Shown in pieces: positions 39,602 to 42,813 of a stretch of 42,813 nucleotides of DNA. Within the stretch, counting starts at the first letter, position 1. Every line of letters starts with the position of its first letter. Location of the stretch: NCBI GenBank assembly GCA_019155205.2, contig JAHNZQ020000079.1:802889-845701 (forward strand). Direction: 5' to 3'. Under the pieces are notes generated by a model. It had not been told where the DNA came from. It saw only the letters and a list, made by a program, of their open reading frames with translations, and searched no databases. The position numbers were made by a program, and so were the translations under genes. The stretch is from Gracilaria vermiculophylla (taxonomy: Eukaryota; Rhodophyta; Florideophyceae; Gracilariales; Gracilariaceae).

Positions 39602-40257
39602 GTGTTTCCAGTGAGCCCAATACTCCGAGCCCAGGAACCGCCGTCTTCGCCGTCGTACTACACGAACACGGATCTATCCACGGAACCCCCGTCATCACCA
39701 CCGCCACTGCCGCCACCACGAGTCAACACCCCAGGAACTCCCGTTGTCAACGACCCGATACCCGAGGAACCGCGCACACCACCACCGTACACACTATCTT
39801 CACCTCCGTCACCACCCCGTCAACCTTCGCTCACAGCGGAAACTACCCCCGTCAACAAGTCTCTGACCACAGCTGGCAAATCCACTCCAACGGCTACTTA
39901 GGTTACTAAGGGTGACAAACGTCGTGTACTTCCGATCAGCGACGCGGCGAGAATCCAAATATTACGCGCGGCCACCGATCGCATCAAACGCCAGCGTAAG
40001 CGTACCTCCGACGCCGCCATATAACTCCCCGCTGTGACGTCTGTGATCTTCGATTCAATAGCAGCGTACAACTTACGGAGCACCTATCGGGTACCCGGAA
40101 TCGGAACAAAGTTCTAAGGAAAAGGGCTCCACCGGGGTGCTACACTTGTGGCATTGTTTCTTTCAATAACTGGAAGCACTACCAGGATCACAAAGGTGGA
40201 CGCAAGCATCAAGCTGCGTTGACGAGACAACAACGTCGTCAACAGCAATACTTTTGA
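39602..40257 (+). pseudogene. Pro/Thr-rich ORF with two U1/matrin-type C2H2 zinc fingers
   Basis: The first part (39602-39901) is Pro/Ser/Thr-rich (EPPSSPPPLPPPRVNTPGTP, TPPPYTLSSPPSPPRQP). After a TAG the same frame gives a basic helix-like stretch (SDAARIQILRAATDRIKRQR). After a +1 shift near 40020 two zinc fingers follow: CDVCDLRFNSSVQLTEHLSG with the final His replaced by Asn, and CYTCGIVSFNNWKHYQDHKG followed by GRKH (complete). The tail is LTRQQRRQQQYF and a stop at 40255-40257. Spacing and the 'H.GG+KH' ending fit U1/matrin/JAZ-type fingers, which usually bind RNA. The ORF lies 150 bases after LTR C and its primer site, where Gag should be. No ATG begins the frame. It could alternatively be a captured host gene. 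Confidence 0.55.
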
Positions 40258-40642
40258 ATAAAATACCAAAATCGTACGTTGGTTTGACGAAAGGTTCCAG
40301 AATCGGTCCTTCTACCCTTTGAGCTATCGTTTGTGGTTGTGTTCCAGTTTCCGCTGCGTTCATATTAATTGGCATTGCCAAGGGAGGAGTTGCCGTACAG
40401 GGCTTACCATCTTCCCAATCACTTGGTGCCTTGCAATTGAACTAAAGAAACTTTACGTTAACCACTCCGAACCTTATAGCGAAGGGATCCGAACTCGGGG
40501 CCTCTTGGCTGCACCTCACGCCGCCTACTCACAAGGCCAGACGCGCTCCCCGATTTGGAACTGCAAATATAAAACTCTGCAATTTATTTGGTGTGACCCT
40601 CGGGTGTGACCCTCGATTTTGGGTCCAATTTGCAGGTTTTGA
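40258..40642. other. Spacer with a possible tRNA-like motif
   Basis: No accepted gene. The minus strand carries GAGTTCGGATCCC (40487-40499), close to the RNA polymerase III B box, about 45 bases after TGGCCTTGTGAGTAGG, which resembles an A box; T-arm pairing fails, so no tRNA is called. A direct TGTGACCCTCG repeat occurs at about 40593-40615. Confidence 0.35.
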
Positions 40643-40753
40643 TTCAAACTGCATTTTCACGAGGAATGCATCTAGACTACGTAAACCATATAATATCAAG
40701 TCTATTACTCATGATTCATATAGTAATAGCATAAAACAATGTAAATCTTAACA
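40643..40753 (-). mobile_element. LTR family C, truncated inverted copy
   Basis: The reverse complement starts TGTTAAGATTTACATTG and matches the first 111 bases of the LTR at 38959 with about 13 substitutions and no gaps (about 88%). Homology stops abruptly near 40643. On the minus strand a GGGAGAATTGA purine block immediately precedes it, so it looks like the start of a 3' LTR of a minus-strand element. Confidence 0.85.
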
Positions 40754-40791
40754 TCAATTCTCCCACAAAGTAGAGTCGTATCGACTCGTCA

Positions 40792-41298
40792 CTACTGGGG
40801 GTTTCTATTAGGCAAAGAATTGAGTTCGGCAATACCAGGCGGATTAGGAACCATAAACATACTGGTATGAGGTTCAAACTCCATGGAAAAGTCAACGGTA
40901 TCCCCCTCTTCTTCAATCTGGATCAAGGCAGAATCGACAGTGTTCAGGAAAGTATCACGTGAGTCAGGTTCCATGTGACCATGCTGAGAGACAATGTAGG
41001 TAAACGGGAAAAGTATGAATTGCTCTTCGATGGAGATCAGGATTCCATTATCGTACACGTTGAACAGTTTCTGCTGAATTTCAGCTTTCTCTTCGGTCAA
41101 GAATGGACCACGGAGATGAAGGAAAGCATAACAGATATGGCAAGAAGCCGAAGCCAAGTGAAACTTTACTAAGAGATCTTCGGATATATCTTCAAACCAC
41201 AGAACCAACAAAATATCATTCGTGCATAAATCCCGGACTATTGTAATCAAAGCAGACATCAAACGCACTGAGAAACGTATCTCAGCCAATATTATCAA
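40792..41298 (-). CDS. Uncharacterised ORF (168 aa) next to a polypurine tract and LTR C fragment
   Basis: An uninterrupted 168-codon frame in DNA of ordinary base composition, where such length by chance is uncommon. The protein is mixed: a basic/hydrophobic N-terminal part (IRFSVRLMSALITIVRDL), a central FHLASASCHICYAFLHLRGP and an acidic C-terminal part (TVDSALIQIEEEGDTVDFSM, then FMVPNPPGIAELNSLPN). No known domain. The stop lies about 25 bases upstream of a purine block and an LTR start on the same strand, so it may be the last ORF of an LTR C element. The opposite strand has several stops over the same stretch. Chance is still possible. Confidence 0.35.
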   Translation of the reverse strand: MIILAEIRFSVRLMSALITIVRDLCTNDILLVLWFEDISEDLLVKFHLASASCHICYAFLHLRGPFLTEEKAEIQQKLFNVYDNGILISIEEQFILFPFTYIVSQHGHMEPDSRDTFLNTVDSALIQIEEEGDTVDFSMEFEPHTSMFMVPNPPGIAELNSLPNRNPQ

Positions 41299-41356
41299 GA
41301 AATCAATTCGAAGAAAACTACCAGTTTTCGTTGTGCTAATTCGATCATTGGAATAA

Positions 41357-42813
41357 GAGAAACATGACTCCGCGAAAAACCCCAGAATTTTGAAACTACT
41401 TCAAGAATATGAAGATCTTTTCCCCAAGAAACCACCCAGAGAACTACCACCTCACCGAAGACAAGATTTTCATATCGAACTTACACCCGATGCAACACCA
41501 CAGAACAAAAGAGTTTATTGCCTGTAGGATATGGCAATGAAAGAATTACGAACCCACCTTAAGGAACTCATTGAACAAGGATTTATCCGCCCTAGTATAA
41601 ACCCTTGGGGTGCTCCTGCTCTACTTGTTCCAAAGAAAGATGGAAGTCTTAGACTCTGAATTGATTATAGAGCCCTCAACAAGTTGACAGTAAAGAACAG
41701 CTACCCCATTCCAAGGACTGATGATATTTTTGACCGACTTCGTGGTTCAAGAATATTTACGAAAATAGATTTGAGATGGGAATACAATAAAATTCACCTC
41801 ACAAAGGACTCTATCCCACTAACAGCTTTCAGAACTAGATTCGGTCATTTTGAGTTCCTCTTATTGCTCTGTGGACTAACAAAAGCACCTGCCAGCTTCA
41901 TGAGTCTCATGAACGTCGTGCTCAAGGGATATCTCGACAAGTTTGTCCTTGTATATATCGATGATATTCTGATCTACAGTGCGAATATCAATGAGCATAT
42001 GGATCATATTAGACTTGTGTTGAACCGACTTCGCTCTCACAAGCTGTACGGGAACCTTTCAAAATTTGAATTTCTGCTAAGAAAAGTTGAATATCTTGGA
42101 CATGTCGTCAGCCCAGAAGGTGCATCTGTCGAAGAAAACAAAGTGGGAGCCATACGAAGTTGGGAAACCCCCACGAACAAAACTGATGTACAAGCATTTC
42201 TTGGACTAGTGAAATATTACCGAAGATTTATCAAAAACTGTTCATCCCTTTCTAAGCCTCTTACCATTCTCTGTGGTAAGAACCCATTTCAGTGGGGGAG
42301 GGAGCAGAATTCTGCGTTTGAGAAACTTAAACATGCAGTTTCGGAAACCCCCGTTCTCCGTCACTTTGATCCGAATCTTTCTATTATTATCACAACTGAT
42401 GCCTCGCAGTACGCCTTAGGAGCTCTCTTGGAATAAATAGAAAACTCCCTCGCACGACCGGTTGCATTCCATTCCAGAACACTGAACTCTGCTGAGCAAA
42501 GCTATGCCGCCCATGAACGAGAACGTCTCGGTGTAGTTGAAGCTCTAAGAGTATGGAGAGTGTATCTACATGGTCCAAAGTTCACCGTTTGCATTGGCCA
42601 CTTTCCTTTAAAATACCTCGAGACCCAGCCAAATCTGTCATAGCGTCAAGTCCGCTGGCTAGAGAGAATCGTTGAATTTGATTTCCAATTCCAGCCAATC
42701 AAAGGGAAGTCAAATGTTGTTGCTGACGCTCTTTCGAGATATCCAAAGAACGCTGAAGACAAAGAGCCAAGCAACCACTCCTTACTAAAAGAATGCTTAT
42801 CTCGAACAAGACC
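41357..42813 (+). pseudogene. Ty3/gypsy Pol (RT and RNase H), partial, runs off the window
   Basis: One frame runs from 41357 to the window end with four stops (41525, 41657, 42434, 42641). It reads LKLLQEYEDLFPKKPPRELP (pre-RT linker), [68 protein letters not shown] (catalytic Asp intact), FLLLLCGLTKAPASFM, LVYIDDILIYSA (catalytic YxDD intact) and VEYLGHVVSPEGASVEENKV (thumb). RNase H follows, with IIITTDASQYALGALLE, YAAHERERLGVVEALRVWRV and SNVVADALSRYPKN. The catalytic residues are preserved but the stops disable it, so it died more recently than the chromovirus at 20535-27622. Integrase should follow beyond the window. Confidence 0.93.

Noticed and set aside
40460..40560. tRNA gene on the minus strand
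   Set aside because: A- and B-box-like motifs are present, but the T arm and acceptor stem do not pair, so it is kept only as a SINE-like possibility.

Overview
The window looks like nuclear DNA from a eukaryote with compact, apparently intronless, GC-rich genes set among decayed transposable elements. That layout fits a red macroalga of the Chondrus/Gracilaria type. I infer this from architecture only and cannot rule out an oomycete or another compact-gene protist. No rRNA, convincing tRNA gene, CRISPR array or plasmid/phage function was seen.

Layout. (1) 1-4774: a partial LTR (family A) sits next to a broken minus-strand Ty3 gag, followed by degraded sequence with no convincing gene. (2) 4775-12980: a GC-rich host gene island. 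Five genes lie on the minus strand: a small unknown protein, an Ser/Arg/Pro-rich unknown protein, a PrsW-type intramembrane protease homologue, a copine-like double-C2 protein and a HAD phosphatase. One small plus-strand gene with a good TATA box diverges from the HAD gene. A G-tract region of about 217 bp lies just upstream of the C2 gene. (3) 12981-14361: GC-rich to AT-rich transition with no gene. (4) 14365-18342: a PIF/Harbinger DNA transposon with TAA target duplications, inverted ends, a transposase and a Myb/SANT-like ORF, split by an 853-bp solo LTR (family D). (5) 18831-19800: a dead Tc1-like transposase. (6) 20535-27622: a decayed Ty3 chromovirus with gag, protease, RT/RNase H, integrase and chromodomain. 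(7) 27623 to about 34000: a near-complete, inactive minus-strand Copia element with both LTRs, a polypurine tract and a Copia-type half-tRNA primer site. (8) about 34010-36305: a plus-strand Copia fragment whose integrase is split twice, by a solo LTR A (perfect 5-bp duplication) and a solo LTR B. (9) 36783-42813: another LTR A, an unknown degraded ORF, an LTR C followed by a broken ORF with paired U1-type zinc fingers, an inverted LTR C fragment with a 168-aa ORF beside it, and a Ty3 pol that runs off the window.

The host genes do not form an obvious pathway. Their shared orientation and short spacing are typical of a compact gene island. All transposon coding sequences seen here carry stops, frameshifts, insertions or lost catalytic residues, so the elements look inactive. 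The most notable items are the eukaryotic PrsW-type protease, the extreme G-tract at a gene start, the precisely reconstructable nested insertions, and the possible C2H2-type Gag. I did not find a clearly new defence or regulatory system.
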